DNA from: Clostridiaceae bacterium
Lineage (GTDB): Bacteria > Cyanobacteriota > Vampirovibrionia > Gastranaerophilales > Gastranaerophilaceae
NCBI GenBank assembly: GCA_022641775.1
Contig: JALCDS010000014.1
Coordinates: 1 to 39,577, forward strand
Length of the DNA stretch: 39,577 nt
Direction of reading: 5' to 3'
Positions 15,576-24,031 of this stretch are shown here, piece by piece. The notes under the pieces were generated by a model. The model had not been told where the DNA came from, searched no databases, and was given only the letters and a program-made list of their open reading frames with translations. Position numbers and translations under genes: made by a program. The number at the start of each line of letters is the position of its first letter. Position 1 is the first letter of the stretch.

Positions 15576-16007
15576 ATGAAACAAATTACCCCACAACAAA
15601 GAAAATTTGTATTTGAATATATCAAAACTCTTGATGGTGAAATTGCAGCAAAAAATGCCGGATATAAATCGAAAAATTTGAATTATTTTTCGGAAAAACT
15701 CTTGAAAGATGCAGATATTATTCATGAAATACAAAAAGAATTGAATTTACAAATAAAAACCCTGAAGGTTGAAAAGGGATACGTGATTCAAAAATTACTT
15801 CAGGTTGCAGAGTTTTCGCTTCAAGAAGAAGATATTTTAGACAAGGAAGGCAATTTAACAGGAAAAACTAAGTTGAGAGATACCTCTGCCGGACTAAAAG
15901 CTCTTGAAAATCTTTCCAAGTATATCGGTCTGACAAAATCGAAAGATGAGCCTGATTCTACTTTGAAAATTATTACAATCGAAAATCTGGACAAAAACAA
16001 AATTTAA
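15576..16007 (+). CDS. Terminase small subunit
   Basis: In this 143-residue protein the N-terminal ITPQQRKFVFEYIKTLDGEIAAKNAGY followed by ADIIHEIQKELN is the helix-turn-helix-like DNA-recognition region of the Terminase_2 (TerS) family. The remainder is helical (GYVIQKLLQVAEFSLQEEDI, GLKALENLSKYIGL), as expected for ring oligomerisation. TerS recognises the packaging start on DNA and activates TerL. The start ATG 15576 has AAAAGGA. Unusually, its partner TerL is four genes downstream, after portal. Confidence 0.82.
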   Translation: MKQITPQQRKFVFEYIKTLDGEIAAKNAGYKSKNLNYFSEKLLKDADIIHEIQKELNLQIKTLKVEKGYVIQKLLQVAEFSLQEEDILDKEGNLTGKTKLRDTSAGLKALENLSKYIGLTKSKDEPDSTLKIITIENLDKNKI

Positions 16008-16021
16008 TGAAAGGAATTTTA

Positions 16022-16381
16022 ATGAAAAACAATGACAAGATAGAAGAAATGTTACTTACCGGAAAATCATTGGATGAATTAATACGTTTAAAAATGCAAC
16101 AAGAACTTGAAGATGAAATATCCTCTGCGCAAACAGTGCATGAAAAATATGTAGAAGTGGATATATCAAAGGTGCCAAAAGAATTGATATTTAGTAAAAA
16201 AGCAGTATTTAAAGTCTTTAATAAAACACTCAAAACTGAAAGCTTTATTACAGGAGTGCAAGCTGATGGACTTTTGGGATTGCAAAATTCAATACGTACA
16301 CAGATACTCAACGGAGAACTATCTGTATTTATGTGTGATGATGCTTTTGTCAAATTTGAAAAAATTGAATTGGAAAAATAA
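16022..16381 (+). CDS. Unknown small protein in packaging block
   Basis: The protein has 119 residues from ATG 16022, which has AAAGGA; an ATG at 16007 overlapping the TerS stop is also in frame. It begins with an acidic helix (DKIEEMLLTGKSLDELIRLKMQQELEDEI) followed by a mixed strand region (KYVEVDISKVPKELIFSKKAVFKVF). It overlaps the next gene by one base (TAATG), so it is translationally coupled. No family is recognised. Confidence 0.55.
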   Translation: MKNNDKIEEMLLTGKSLDELIRLKMQQELEDEISSAQTVHEKYVEVDISKVPKELIFSKKAVFKVFNKTLKTESFITGVQADGLLGLQNSIRTQILNGELSVFMCDDAFVKFEKIELEK

Positions 16382-16917
16382 TGCCATATTTTGTGAGTAT
16401 TAATGACAATAATATAAACAATTATTTTTCAAAAATTGCTTTGCTTTTTATGTATTACCGACATTTTTTGTTAGACGATTTTTCAAATCCGTCGGATTTT
16501 GGGGAGTTCTTATTATGTTTTATAAAAGAAAGAACTCCTTTTTTCTGGGTTGTTTGTACTAAGAATACAAATGAATTTGCAGGATTTATTTTCTTAGATT
16601 CATTAGTCGGTAACGCAAAGCAAATATATTCGGCAGAAATAACAATTTGCTTTAAAAAGGAATTCTGGGGTTCATTTACGAAACGAGTCGGGGTTGATTT
16701 TATAAAATATTGTTTTGAAAATTTAAACTTACAAAAAATAAGAGCAGGAATTTATTCCGGTAATAACAGAGTAAAAAATGTTTTGAAGATATTTGGATTT
16801 AAAAAGGAAGGCGAACTTGTTAAAGAAACCCTTCGTTATGGGAAACCCCAGAATATAGAATTATATGGGCTTATAAATCCAAAAATAGAAAGGAAAATTT
16901 ATGAAAATAGAATATGA
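16381..16917 (+). CDS. GNAT-family acetyltransferase within phage packaging block
   Basis: The 178-residue protein fits a small GNAT acetyltransferase: WVVCTKNTNEFAGFIFLDSL (strands 2-3), SAEITICFKKEFWGSFTKRVGVDFIKYCFENLNLQKIRAGIYSGNNRVKNVLKIFGFKKEGELVKE. The last part is the RimJ/RimL-like 'N..S..v..k.GF..eG' ending. The usual Q/RxxGxG/A loop is replaced by a WGSFTKRVG-type sequence, so CoA binding may be altered. It starts on the stop codon of the previous gene and its end overlaps the portal start by 17 bp. GNAT genes do occur in some podoviral head blocks; its substrate (capsid, portal or host protein) is unknown. Confidence 0.75.
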   Translation: MPYFVSINDNNINNYFSKIALLFMYYRHFLLDDFSNPSDFGEFLLCFIKERTPFFWVVCTKNTNEFAGFIFLDSLVGNAKQIYSAEITICFKKEFWGSFTKRVGVDFIKYCFENLNLQKIRAGIYSGNNRVKNVLKIFGFKKEGELVKETLRYGKPQNIELYGLINPKIERKIYENRI

Positions 16918-18544
16918 AAATTCTTCTATAACTTTAGATGAAATTAATGAAAAAAACTTGGTTTCTACTTTATCAAAAGAATTTGACAAATTTAATGATG
17001 ATAGAGTGTCACAATTAAATGACATAAAAATTATTCAAAATTCAATATACAATATAAATTTACAGCCAAAAGAAGTTTGGAACAGCCATATTGAGCTTCC
17101 TGATTTATATGAATTGGCACAAACTTTAAAATCCCATATATCTGAAAATTTATATTCAAATCCGGAATCAATGTTTGATGTAGCAGCATCATCTCAAAGT
17201 TCACAAATGTTTGCCAACAGGCAAAAGGCTATGTTGGTTGATGTTTTTGAAAAAATGAATTTAAAGTCAGAAATGGAAAAAATGATTACCGGGATTGTAG
17301 AAACAGGTGAAACAACATTTTTTGTCGGCTGGGAAACTAGAGTGAAGCAAGTAAGAAGACTGAAAACACTTGATGAACAATTGATGTCTGGAGATGAAAA
17401 AAGTTTTGTTTTGGATAATAAAGTAGTTTATGACAATCCTAAAATAAAATTTATTTCACCTGAAAATTTTGTTTTCGATAAAGAGAATTTTAATTCTTGG
17501 GATAGTTGCAAGAAATTTTATAGAACATATTTGACATTGGATGATGTTGTATCCGATACATCAAATAATTTTTTAACTAACGAAAAGATAGAAATATTGA
17601 AAGAGGTGGTGGAATCAAAAAAACAAAAAGAAAATTGGAATAAGTTGGAAATAGTTGAAATCTGGGGTGATGTTGAGTTATCCGACGGGACATTGCTTAA
17701 AAATTGGCTAATCGTTTTGGCCGGACGCAAGGAAATTATTAGATTTGAGTCTAATCCATATGTTATCAATCCGTTTATTCACGCAAATATTATTGAAAAT
17801 CCTTATACAAAACGTGGAATTTCGCCACTTCGAGTTGCATTAATTTTGAATAATATTTCTTCTACTATTTTAAACAAACAAATTGATGCACTTGCTTTGA
17901 TGATTAATCCTCCTTATCTTGCGCCTAAAGGTTGTTTTAAAGGTGAACAGGTTGTAAAACCTGGCAAGATTATTGAGTATGATTCTGCGCTAATGCCACA
18001 AGCTCCGACACAATTAAATTTTGAAAAAGCTATGGTTGGATGGGATTTCTTAAATTATTTTAAAAATACTATAGAAAGTGCAACCGGAATTTTTAAAAAC
18101 ATGTCCGGAAATATTCAATCTCAAATGCGTACTGCAACCGAACTTAATTACTCGGCAAATGGTCAAGAAGCAAGGTTGAATATGCTTTTAGATAGCATAA
18201 GCCAAAAAATTATTATTCCTGTTGTTGAAAAGACTGCAGAAATTATTGCTGATTTTAAACTGGGTAAAGAACTAATAATGGTTAACGATAGGGGTAAAAC
18301 ATCATTTGTTGAAATAACTGATGATGTAAGAAATGGGGACTATATATATAGGTACGGTGATAGAAAGGCAAGTATAACAAGGAAGTTGATGTTAAAGGAA
18401 TTGTTTGAAGTCGTAAAATCTTTTGCAACAGTATCTGAGGTTGCACAAAATGTTGATTGGTTAGAGTGTTTTAAATATGCACTTGAACAGTATGGAATTG
18501 AAAATGTTAATAATTTTTTGGTTCAAAAAGGTGATAAAAAGTAA
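16901..18544 (+). CDS. Portal protein (P22/podovirus-like)
   Basis: The 547-residue protein begins with an acidic N-terminus (LSKEFDKFNDDRVSQLNDIKIIQNSIY) followed by WNSHIELPDLYELAQTLKSHISENLYSNPE, a pattern typical of podoviral portals. Central strands (KIKFISPENFVFD), a helical stem (RVALILNNISSTILNKQIDALALMINPPYLAP) and the TATELNYSANGQEARLNMLLDSISQKIIIPVVEKT segment match the portal clip/stem and wing. Portals form the dodecameric DNA gate at one capsid vertex. The stop overlaps the TerL start (TAATG), indicating coupled translation. Confidence 0.82.
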   Translation: MKIEYENSSITLDEINEKNLVSTLSKEFDKFNDDRVSQLNDIKIIQNSIYNINLQPKEVWNSHIELPDLYELAQTLKSHISENLYSNPESMFDVAASSQSSQMFANRQKAMLVDVFEKMNLKSEMEKMITGIVETGETTFFVGWETRVKQVRRLKTLDEQLMSGDEKSFVLDNKVVYDNPKIKFISPENFVFDKENFNSWDSCKKFYRTYLTLDDVVSDTSNNFLTNEKIEILKEVVESKKQKENWNKLEIVEIWGDVELSDGTLLKNWLIVLAGRKEIIRFESNPYVINPFIHANIIENPYTKRGISPLRVALILNNISSTILNKQIDALALMINPPYLAPKGCFKGEQVVKPGKIIEYDSALMPQAPTQLNFEKAMVGWDFLNYFKNTIESATGIFKNMSGNIQSQMRTATELNYSANGQEARLNMLLDSISQKIIIPVVEKTAEIIADFKLGKELIMVNDRGKTSFVEITDDVRNGDYIYRYGDRKASITRKLMLKELFEVVKSFATVSEVAQNVDWLECFKYALEQYGIENVNNFLVQKGDKK

Positions 18545-19833
18545 TGAAATATAAGTTGTTGAGGGCTCAACGTGAATTTTTAGAGATTCCTCATGATTAT
18601 TCATTGGATGTTGCAGTTTATCAAGGTGGTTATGGGAGTGGAAAAACTTTTTCCGGCTCCCTATTGGGAATATTATTAGCTTTAAAGTTTCCGGGGATAA
18701 GAGGGCTTGTTGGAGCACAAACATATACCCTTGTTAGAGATACAACCTTACAAACATATTTTGAACATTTTGATAATATGGGATTTGTTGAGGGTAAAGA
18801 TTACGAGTGGTCTACCACCTTGCAAAAACTAATATTTAAAAATGGTTCAGAGATACTTTTCAGGCATTTTGATGAACCTAATAAGTTGAAATCCTTAAAT
18901 CTCGGATTTGTTGAAATTGAGGAGATGTCTGAAGTCCCTTACAATACTTTTAAAATGTTATTAAGCCGTATGCGTCAAAAAATTAAACCGACTTGGAAAA
19001 ATTTCCGTTACCGAATTTTTGCCCATACAAATCCGGAATTTAAAAGAGGATGGATATATGATACTTTTGTGAAAAATTCTGCACGTAATTACCGTTTGAT
19101 TACTGCCCCTACAACTGAGAATATTTATTTACCGGAAAATTATTGTGAGGAGTTAAAAAATCTGTATGACGAGCAGTATTACAAAATATTTGTTTTAGCT
19201 CAAAATGGAGAATATCATAAAGGTTTAGTGATAAATGGTTTTTCAGATAAAAATATTTGTGAAATAAAATATAATCAGTTTTTGGATTTACATATAACAT
19301 GCGATTTTAATGTTGACCCTATGTGTTGGATTTTGGCACACAAAACTGAAGATAAAGTGTTTTATTTTGATGAAATAGCCATAGAAAATACAACAACCGC
19401 ACAAGCTTGTGAGGAAATTTTACGTCGTTATCCTGCGCATAAAGGTAAAATTATTGTAAATGGAGATGCCTCAGGAGATAACAGAAGCTGTACAAGTGAA
19501 TATACCAATTACGTTATTATCAAAAAGAAATTTCTTGAATACGGTTATGATACAGAAATTCAAATAAAGCCTTTTAATCCACCTATAAAGAATCGAATAG
19601 CCGCGTTTAATGCAAAAATAAGAAATGCTGATGGCAAGTGCGGACTGTTTGTTGATAAAAAATGTGAAAAGCTTTTGTATAATATTTATAATTTGTCTTA
19701 TTATGAAGGTTCGTCCAAAATAAATATTCCGACGTATCAACAAATAAAACAAAATAGTGAACTAAAATTTTTGATGCATCCAATGGATGCGGCATCCTAT
19801 TTGGTTGATTATTATTGGCCGATAAAGTTGTAA
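18544..19833 (+). CDS. Terminase large subunit
   Basis: The 429-residue protein is complete. The ATPase part has Walker A GGYGSGKT (residues 28-35), an arginine-containing LVGAQTYTLVRDT segment and the Walker B region LGFVEIEEMSEV (about residues 120-131). The nuclease part has CDFNVDPMCW (about 254) and NGDASGDNRS (about 306), the acidic residues of the RNase H-like cutting domain. TerL pumps DNA into the procapsid and cuts it. All catalytic motifs look intact, so packaging activity is plausible. It is the second to last gene of the module. Confidence 0.93.
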   Translation: MKYKLLRAQREFLEIPHDYSLDVAVYQGGYGSGKTFSGSLLGILLALKFPGIRGLVGAQTYTLVRDTTLQTYFEHFDNMGFVEGKDYEWSTTLQKLIFKNGSEILFRHFDEPNKLKSLNLGFVEIEEMSEVPYNTFKMLLSRMRQKIKPTWKNFRYRIFAHTNPEFKRGWIYDTFVKNSARNYRLITAPTTENIYLPENYCEELKNLYDEQYYKIFVLAQNGEYHKGLVINGFSDKNICEIKYNQFLDLHITCDFNVDPMCWILAHKTEDKVFYFDEIAIENTTTAQACEEILRRYPAHKGKIIVNGDASGDNRSCTSEYTNYVIIKKKFLEYGYDTEIQIKPFNPPIKNRIAAFNAKIRNADGKCGLFVDKKCEKLLYNIYNLSYYEGSSKINIPTYQQIKQNSELKFLMHPMDAASYLVDYYWPIKL

Positions 19834-19851
19834 ACATCTAGGAGAAATTTG

Positions 19852-20079
19852 ATGGAAAAGTTTTTATATTACTCTCCCTTTTTATTAGCTGTTATGGTTT
19901 TTTTGATTCAGCAACGGATTGTTGTTACTCCGGAACAATTGGAAAAAAAACACAGAGAAATCTTAAATGACATAGAGGAACGTTTTGTTTCTATAAATAG
20001 TTACAAAGATTTAAAAGAGCAATTTTCTGAGATGAAAGATAAGATTGATAAAATTTATGATGCAATAGTTTTTAAATAA
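19852..20079 (+). CDS. Small membrane-anchored coiled-coil protein (possible phage lysis protein)
   Basis: The protein has 75 residues from ATG 19852, seven bases after AGGAG; a TTG three bases earlier is not needed. One N-terminal transmembrane helix (FLYYSPFLLAVMVFLIQQ) is followed by a charged coiled coil (QLEKKHREILNDIEERF, LKEQFSEMKDKIDKIYDAI). Single-helix plus coiled-coil proteins of this size act as holins or spanin-like i-proteins in phages, but nothing specific marks this one. It closes the capsid module. Confidence 0.6.
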   Translation: MEKFLYYSPFLLAVMVFLIQQRIVVTPEQLEKKHREILNDIEERFVSINSYKDLKEQFSEMKDKIDKIYDAIVFK

Positions 20080-20211
20080 GTTTTTGAATATCTATTGTAA
20101 ATATTTGTTAACAAATATTATCTGTAACTAAAGTTTTTAACTAAATAAGCCGTACATGAAGACAAAAGAGATAATGTTACTAAGTAAAAATGAAAAGGAA
20201 AGCGAAAACCA

Positions 20212-21912
20212 ATGGGATTGGCAGCATCACAATCGAGATTTTTAGCATTGACTTCACGTAAGGCGGCTTGCGAGTTTCAATCTATGCAATTTGCTCAACA
20301 GAAGCTGTCTATTAGTCGTGAAATGACTAAAGCCTCTGAAGAGTATGAAAATTCTTTGAATGCTACAAAATTGGTTTGGAATGCAAGCGGAACTTCTGAT
20401 TCTGCAACAACAGAAGCTTCTGACACAGCTACTACTACCGCATTATCTTATGATGTAATGATGAAACCGTCAAAATTAAACGGTTATGATCCATATTTAA
20501 TTACAAACCCTCAAGGTCAGATTGTTCTTGATTCTAAATATGCTGCAGCGGCTACAGCTGCAGGCTTAAAACCTACCGGTGGGGCTCGTTCTAGTTCAGG
20601 ATTTACTGATTTTTTAAATGCATTAAAGGATCAAGGTATTGTTTCTGAAAGTATGGCTACTGCTATATTAACTACCAATGATGCAAAACAATATGATGCC
20701 ACTACAGGGGAACTGACTACAACAACAAGTTACTACCAGAAAAATGCCGGTGTTGGCGCAACACCTCTTGATAAGACTTCTACTAATGCTATGACACTTG
20801 CTACTTTGGGTGAATATTTGCAAGGAAGCAGTTATAAAATTAATATGGCTAATATTAATAATATCTCTTATGATGCAAATTCATTTTGGGCAAAGCTTAT
20901 TGTAGCTAATTCAAGTTCATTAATATTAACGTCAGATAATTATTCGGCAAGTACAAGCACTAAAGATAAAGATACATACTCAGTTAAAAGTGGATCAACA
21001 GCCTTGGCATTATCCGATTTATCTCTTGTTAGTATCGGTGATATAATGAGCGGCAATTACAGAATAGAACGTGGCGGCAGCACAAGTAAAGGTGATATTG
21101 CAAAGTATGTACAAGCATTCTTAACTAAAGTTTCCACTCTATTAGGGTATGATCCTTCCGGCAGTAATACATCTTATAAAGGGTTATATACAGATTCAGA
21201 TTCTTTAACTGCATTGCAAAGTGCTTATGCAACAACTCTGTTGGAATTTGGTTCTGCAAATGCAACAGAAGATAGTATTTATAATGCATCAGATTATAAT
21301 ACAATTATGTATGACAAATCAGGTTCAACATCAGCTTCTGTAAACTTGACAAATGTTATTAATGCATTTTTAACAAACTATGCTCAGGCTCTTACAGGAT
21401 ATGCAGGTGGATATGCTGTAAATGATAAAGTGTCAACTTCAAACCTTGTAACTGATGATTTGCAATATTATTATATAACCGGTAATGATACCTCTATTGC
21501 GAATGATGATACATTATTAAATGCTGATTTTTACAGTATGATGTATAACCAAATTTGTGCAAATGGATGGACAAGTGATACAAAATACAATGTAGATAAT
21601 TCTGAATATCTTGAAAATGAAATAAAGAATGGTCAATTGTTTGTATCAGCTTTAAGTACGGATGGTTATTATTATCAAAATAATTATTCTGATACGGGTT
21701 ATGTTGAAGAAGTTACCGATTCTGATGCTATTGCATTAGCAGAGGCCGAATATACTGCGAAAAAATCTAAGTTGAATAATAAAGAAGAAGCAATAGATCT
21801 TCAAGCTAAAAAATTAGATTTAGAAATTTCAGCAATAACTACTGAATATGATACGGTTAAGAATCTTATAAGTAAAAATATTGAAAAAACATTTTCAATG
21901 TTTAGCTCATAG
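20212..21912 (+). CDS. Large protein of unknown family with helical ends and Ser/Thr/Asn-rich middle
   Basis: The 566-residue protein has no classical signal peptide. The N-terminus MGLAASQSRFLALTSRKA continues into a long helix (EFQSMQFAQQKLSISREMTKASEEYENSL). The C-terminus is again a coiled coil (YTAKKSKLNNKEEAIDLQAKKLDLEISAITTEYDTVKNLISKNIEKTFSMF). Between them is a Thr/Ser/Asn/Tyr-rich region of likely beta structure. Helical ends flanking a variable middle are the layout of flagellin, hook-associated or secretion-filament proteins, but no flagellar gene is nearby and I do not recognise the family. It begins 132 bp after the phage-like module on the same strand, so it could be either host or module gene. 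Confidence 0.6.
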   Translation: MGLAASQSRFLALTSRKAACEFQSMQFAQQKLSISREMTKASEEYENSLNATKLVWNASGTSDSATTEASDTATTTALSYDVMMKPSKLNGYDPYLITNPQGQIVLDSKYAAAATAAGLKPTGGARSSSGFTDFLNALKDQGIVSESMATAILTTNDAKQYDATTGELTTTTSYYQKNAGVGATPLDKTSTNAMTLATLGEYLQGSSYKINMANINNISYDANSFWAKLIVANSSSLILTSDNYSASTSTKDKDTYSVKSGSTALALSDLSLVSIGDIMSGNYRIERGGSTSKGDIAKYVQAFLTKVSTLLGYDPSGSNTSYKGLYTDSDSLTALQSAYATTLLEFGSANATEDSIYNASDYNTIMYDKSGSTSASVNLTNVINAFLTNYAQALTGYAGGYAVNDKVSTSNLVTDDLQYYYITGNDTSIANDDTLLNADFYSMMYNQICANGWTSDTKYNVDNSEYLENEIKNGQLFVSALSTDGYYYQNNYSDTGYVEEVTDSDAIALAEAEYTAKKSKLNNKEEAIDLQAKKLDLEISAITTEYDTVKNLISKNIEKTFSMFSS

Positions 21913-22857
21913 TTAAAATTTTAAAATTTGCTTAGTAACATAAAATATAGAAAATACTACTGTCAGAAATAATTTGGCAGTATTTTTTTTGCCAAAAAGT
22001 TTATAAAAACTTTCGCGTTCTTGAATGATAAATTTAAGTGTTAATGGCCTTATTTTGATATTGTTTTCAATATTTAGTTTTGTGGTTAGATCATTGTTAT
22101 ATCTTTTGTTGCCGCATATGTAAGTGGAATTTCCGGCATTCAATTTATGTCTGCGGTAGCCTATTAGTGGCGCATAAATTATGGCAGAACCACCTATTAA
22201 ATTTGCAAGATTAAATACAAATTTGTCAGGACAAATTTTCCAATTGTCAGTCTCTTTATATTTTAATAAAATTTCGATTGCAGATTTTCTAAACATTGCG
22301 CTACTGGTAGGTGACCAGAACCATCCGCCAAAAGGTGCTGATTTTGTATCTAAAATTTTAAAATTTAAGTGTTCAATATCAATATTTAGAAGGTCTCCTA
22401 ATTCCATTATTTCCATTGCCGGATTGGTTTGAGGACTTGATGGAGAGTGTAGGGTATGGATATTGTCATTTTCATCTATTTCAATAATCTGTGCGGATGT
22501 AAAAGCTACATTAGTTGCCATATGAATTTTCAAATGTGCTGCTGCATAGTCTTTTACAATTACATCATCAGAATCAATAAAACTTACAAATTGTCCGTTT
22601 GCAGATTTCAATCCGGTTTGAAATGCTTTTAATTGCCCCAGATTTTCATTATGTTCTATAAATTGAATTTTTAAATCCGGATTATCTTTTATAAATTGTT
22701 TGATTATATCAACTGAATTGTCAGTCGATTTGTCATCGACAACAATTATTTCAAAATTTTTGTATGTCTGATTTTTTATACTTTCTAATGTTTTTAGAAT
22801 GTATTTTTCATAATTATAAGAAGTTACAACAAAACTTATTAAAGGTAAGTTAAGCAT
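21913..22857 (-). CDS. Family 2 glycosyltransferase
   Basis: The 314-residue protein is a GT-A fold glycosyltransferase. Visible are LISFVVTSYNYEKYILKTLESI, the nucleotide-binding EIIVVDDKSTDNS, NENLGQLKAFQTGLKSANG and the metal-binding FIDSDD motif. It transfers a sugar from a nucleotide-sugar to an unknown acceptor, probably a surface polysaccharide or glycoprotein. The C-terminal hydrophobic stretch (KLFLTVVFSIFYVTKQIL) may associate it with the membrane. Its start overlaps the end of the DUF475 gene by 8 bp, so the two are translationally coupled. Confidence 0.88.
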   Translation of the reverse strand: MLNLPLISFVVTSYNYEKYILKTLESIKNQTYKNFEIIVVDDKSTDNSVDIIKQFIKDNPDLKIQFIEHNENLGQLKAFQTGLKSANGQFVSFIDSDDVIVKDYAAAHLKIHMATNVAFTSAQIIEIDENDNIHTLHSPSSPQTNPAMEIMELGDLLNIDIEHLNFKILDTKSAPFGGWFWSPTSSAMFRKSAIEILLKYKETDNWKICPDKFVFNLANLIGGSAIIYAPLIGYRRHKLNAGNSTYICGNKRYNNDLTTKLNIENNIKIRPLTLKFIIQERESFYKLFGKKNTAKLFLTVVFSIFYVTKQILKF

Positions 22858-23926
22858 TTACTTTTTCCTCAGGTTTTTCGGCTAACAATCTTTCCATTTT
22901 TTTGTTGTGAAAGATTGAAGATGCCAATGCTGCAACAATAAATACCAAACCGATTAACCCTGTAACAACTTCCGGAACTTCTCTTACGGTAGAAATTAGC
23001 ATTAAACACGCCAAAGCTCCGATTGCCCAGTGCGCACCATGTTCCAAATACAAAAATTGTTTTAAAGTTTTCTTCTCAACAAGCATAACGGTCAGTGATC
23101 TTACAAACATAGCACCGATACCAAGACCTATTGCTATAATTATTATATCTTTGCTTAATGCAAAAGCTCCAAGTACACCATCTAAAGAGAATGATGCATC
23201 AATAAGTTCCAGATAAATAAAACTTATCAACCCGCCATTTTTGGCTGCATTAAGAGTATCTTTACTAAGGCGTTCTGCTTCATGTTTCTCTAAAAAGTGG
23301 GTAAAACCGTCTATTACAAGGTATGTTATTACCCCGAATATTCCTGCGATAAGTACATATGCTTTTTCATGTGTCGGGATAAAATGTTGAGTTACAAGTA
23401 ACATTGATAAAGCTATTACTATCTGCAAACCTCTAAAGTGATCAAGATGTGATAGTGGTTTTTCAATAACTTTTATCCAATGAATTTCTTTTTTGTGGTT
23501 GAAAAAATAGTTTAAGAAAAGCATAATCAAAAACATTCCGCCGAATGTTACAATAGGTGCATGTGTTTGATGTAGATAATATGCATATTTATCGGCATTT
23601 GATAATGCTATTTTTAAAACTTCTAGCATTGATATCTTTGCAAAAACAGATACAACTAAAATTGGAAATAAAAATCTCATACCAAATACGGCAATAATAA
23701 TACCCCACGTCAAAAATCGGCGCTCCCAAATCTTTGACATCTTTTCGAGTTTCATTGCGTTAACCACCGCGTTGTCAAAAGATAAACTTACTTCTAACAC
23801 GCCCAAAACAAGTGCAATAAAAACCGCTTCCAATCCTGCGCCCGAGTGAATATGATTGCCCCAGAAAAATGCGGCGATTACACCTAAAATTGTAACTAAA
23901 TAAGAACCCAAAAAGTATTGAAACAT
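22850..23926 (-). CDS. DUF475/TerC-like integral membrane protein
   Basis: The 358-residue polytopic membrane protein has the DUF475 pattern, distantly related to TerC: two acidic membrane motifs LEVSLSFDNAVVNAM near the N-terminus and LIDASFSLDGVLGAFALS in the second half, related as an internal duplication with conserved Asp residues in helices. TerC relatives are linked to metal (manganese) export or co-translocational metalation; the role of DUF475 itself is uncertain. A TAGGAGAAAG site precedes ATG 23924-23926. It forms an operon with the downstream glycosyltransferase. Confidence 0.82.
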   Translation of the reverse strand: MFQYFLGSYLVTILGVIAAFFWGNHIHSGAGLEAVFIALVLGVLEVSLSFDNAVVNAMKLEKMSKIWERRFLTWGIIIAVFGMRFLFPILVVSVFAKISMLEVLKIALSNADKYAYYLHQTHAPIVTFGGMFLIMLFLNYFFNHKKEIHWIKVIEKPLSHLDHFRGLQIVIALSMLLVTQHFIPTHEKAYVLIAGIFGVITYLVIDGFTHFLEKHEAERLSKDTLNAAKNGGLISFIYLELIDASFSLDGVLGAFALSKDIIIIAIGLGIGAMFVRSLTVMLVEKKTLKQFLYLEHGAHWAIGALACLMLISTVREVPEVVTGLIGLVFIVAALASSIFHNKKMERLLAEKPEEKVNA

Positions 23927-23987
23927 AGCTTTCTCCTATTTATTTTCATACTACAATAAATTGTTTTAAAAATAAATAGTTTAAACA

Positions 23988-24024
23988 GTTGAGAGGTTCT
24001 GATTTTATACAAAAACCTCTCAAC
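23988..24024 (-). terminator. Hairpin after the sigma factor gene
   Basis: A perfect 11-bp stem (23988-23998 / 24014-24024) with a 15-base loop in the gap between the sigma gene and the DUF475 gene. Only short T-runs follow. Confidence 0.55.
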
Positions 24025-24031
24025 ATTTTAT

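Larger units (their letters stand above)
9924..20079 (+). mobile_element. Podovirus-like capsid/packaging module without integrase (prophage remnant, satellite or GTA-like)
   Basis: About 10 kb of tightly packed, co-oriented genes encode amidase, P22 gp10-like tail protein, coat protein, scaffold, adaptor, TerS, GNAT, portal and TerL. The order is roughly the reverse of the canonical TerS-TerL-portal-scaffold-coat-tail order. No integrase, excisionase, replication, CI-type repressor or tail-spike gene is seen, and base composition looks like the flanks. All ORFs are intact. No att-type direct repeats were identified at the ends; the borders given are the palindrome and the last module gene. 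Confidence 0.75.

Noticed and set aside
9924-20211. Complete prophage with integrase and att sites
   Set aside because: No integrase, recombinase or transposase was seen, and no direct repeats were found at the module edges. The tRNA repeats at 4631-4866 lie too far away and enclose only 148 bp.
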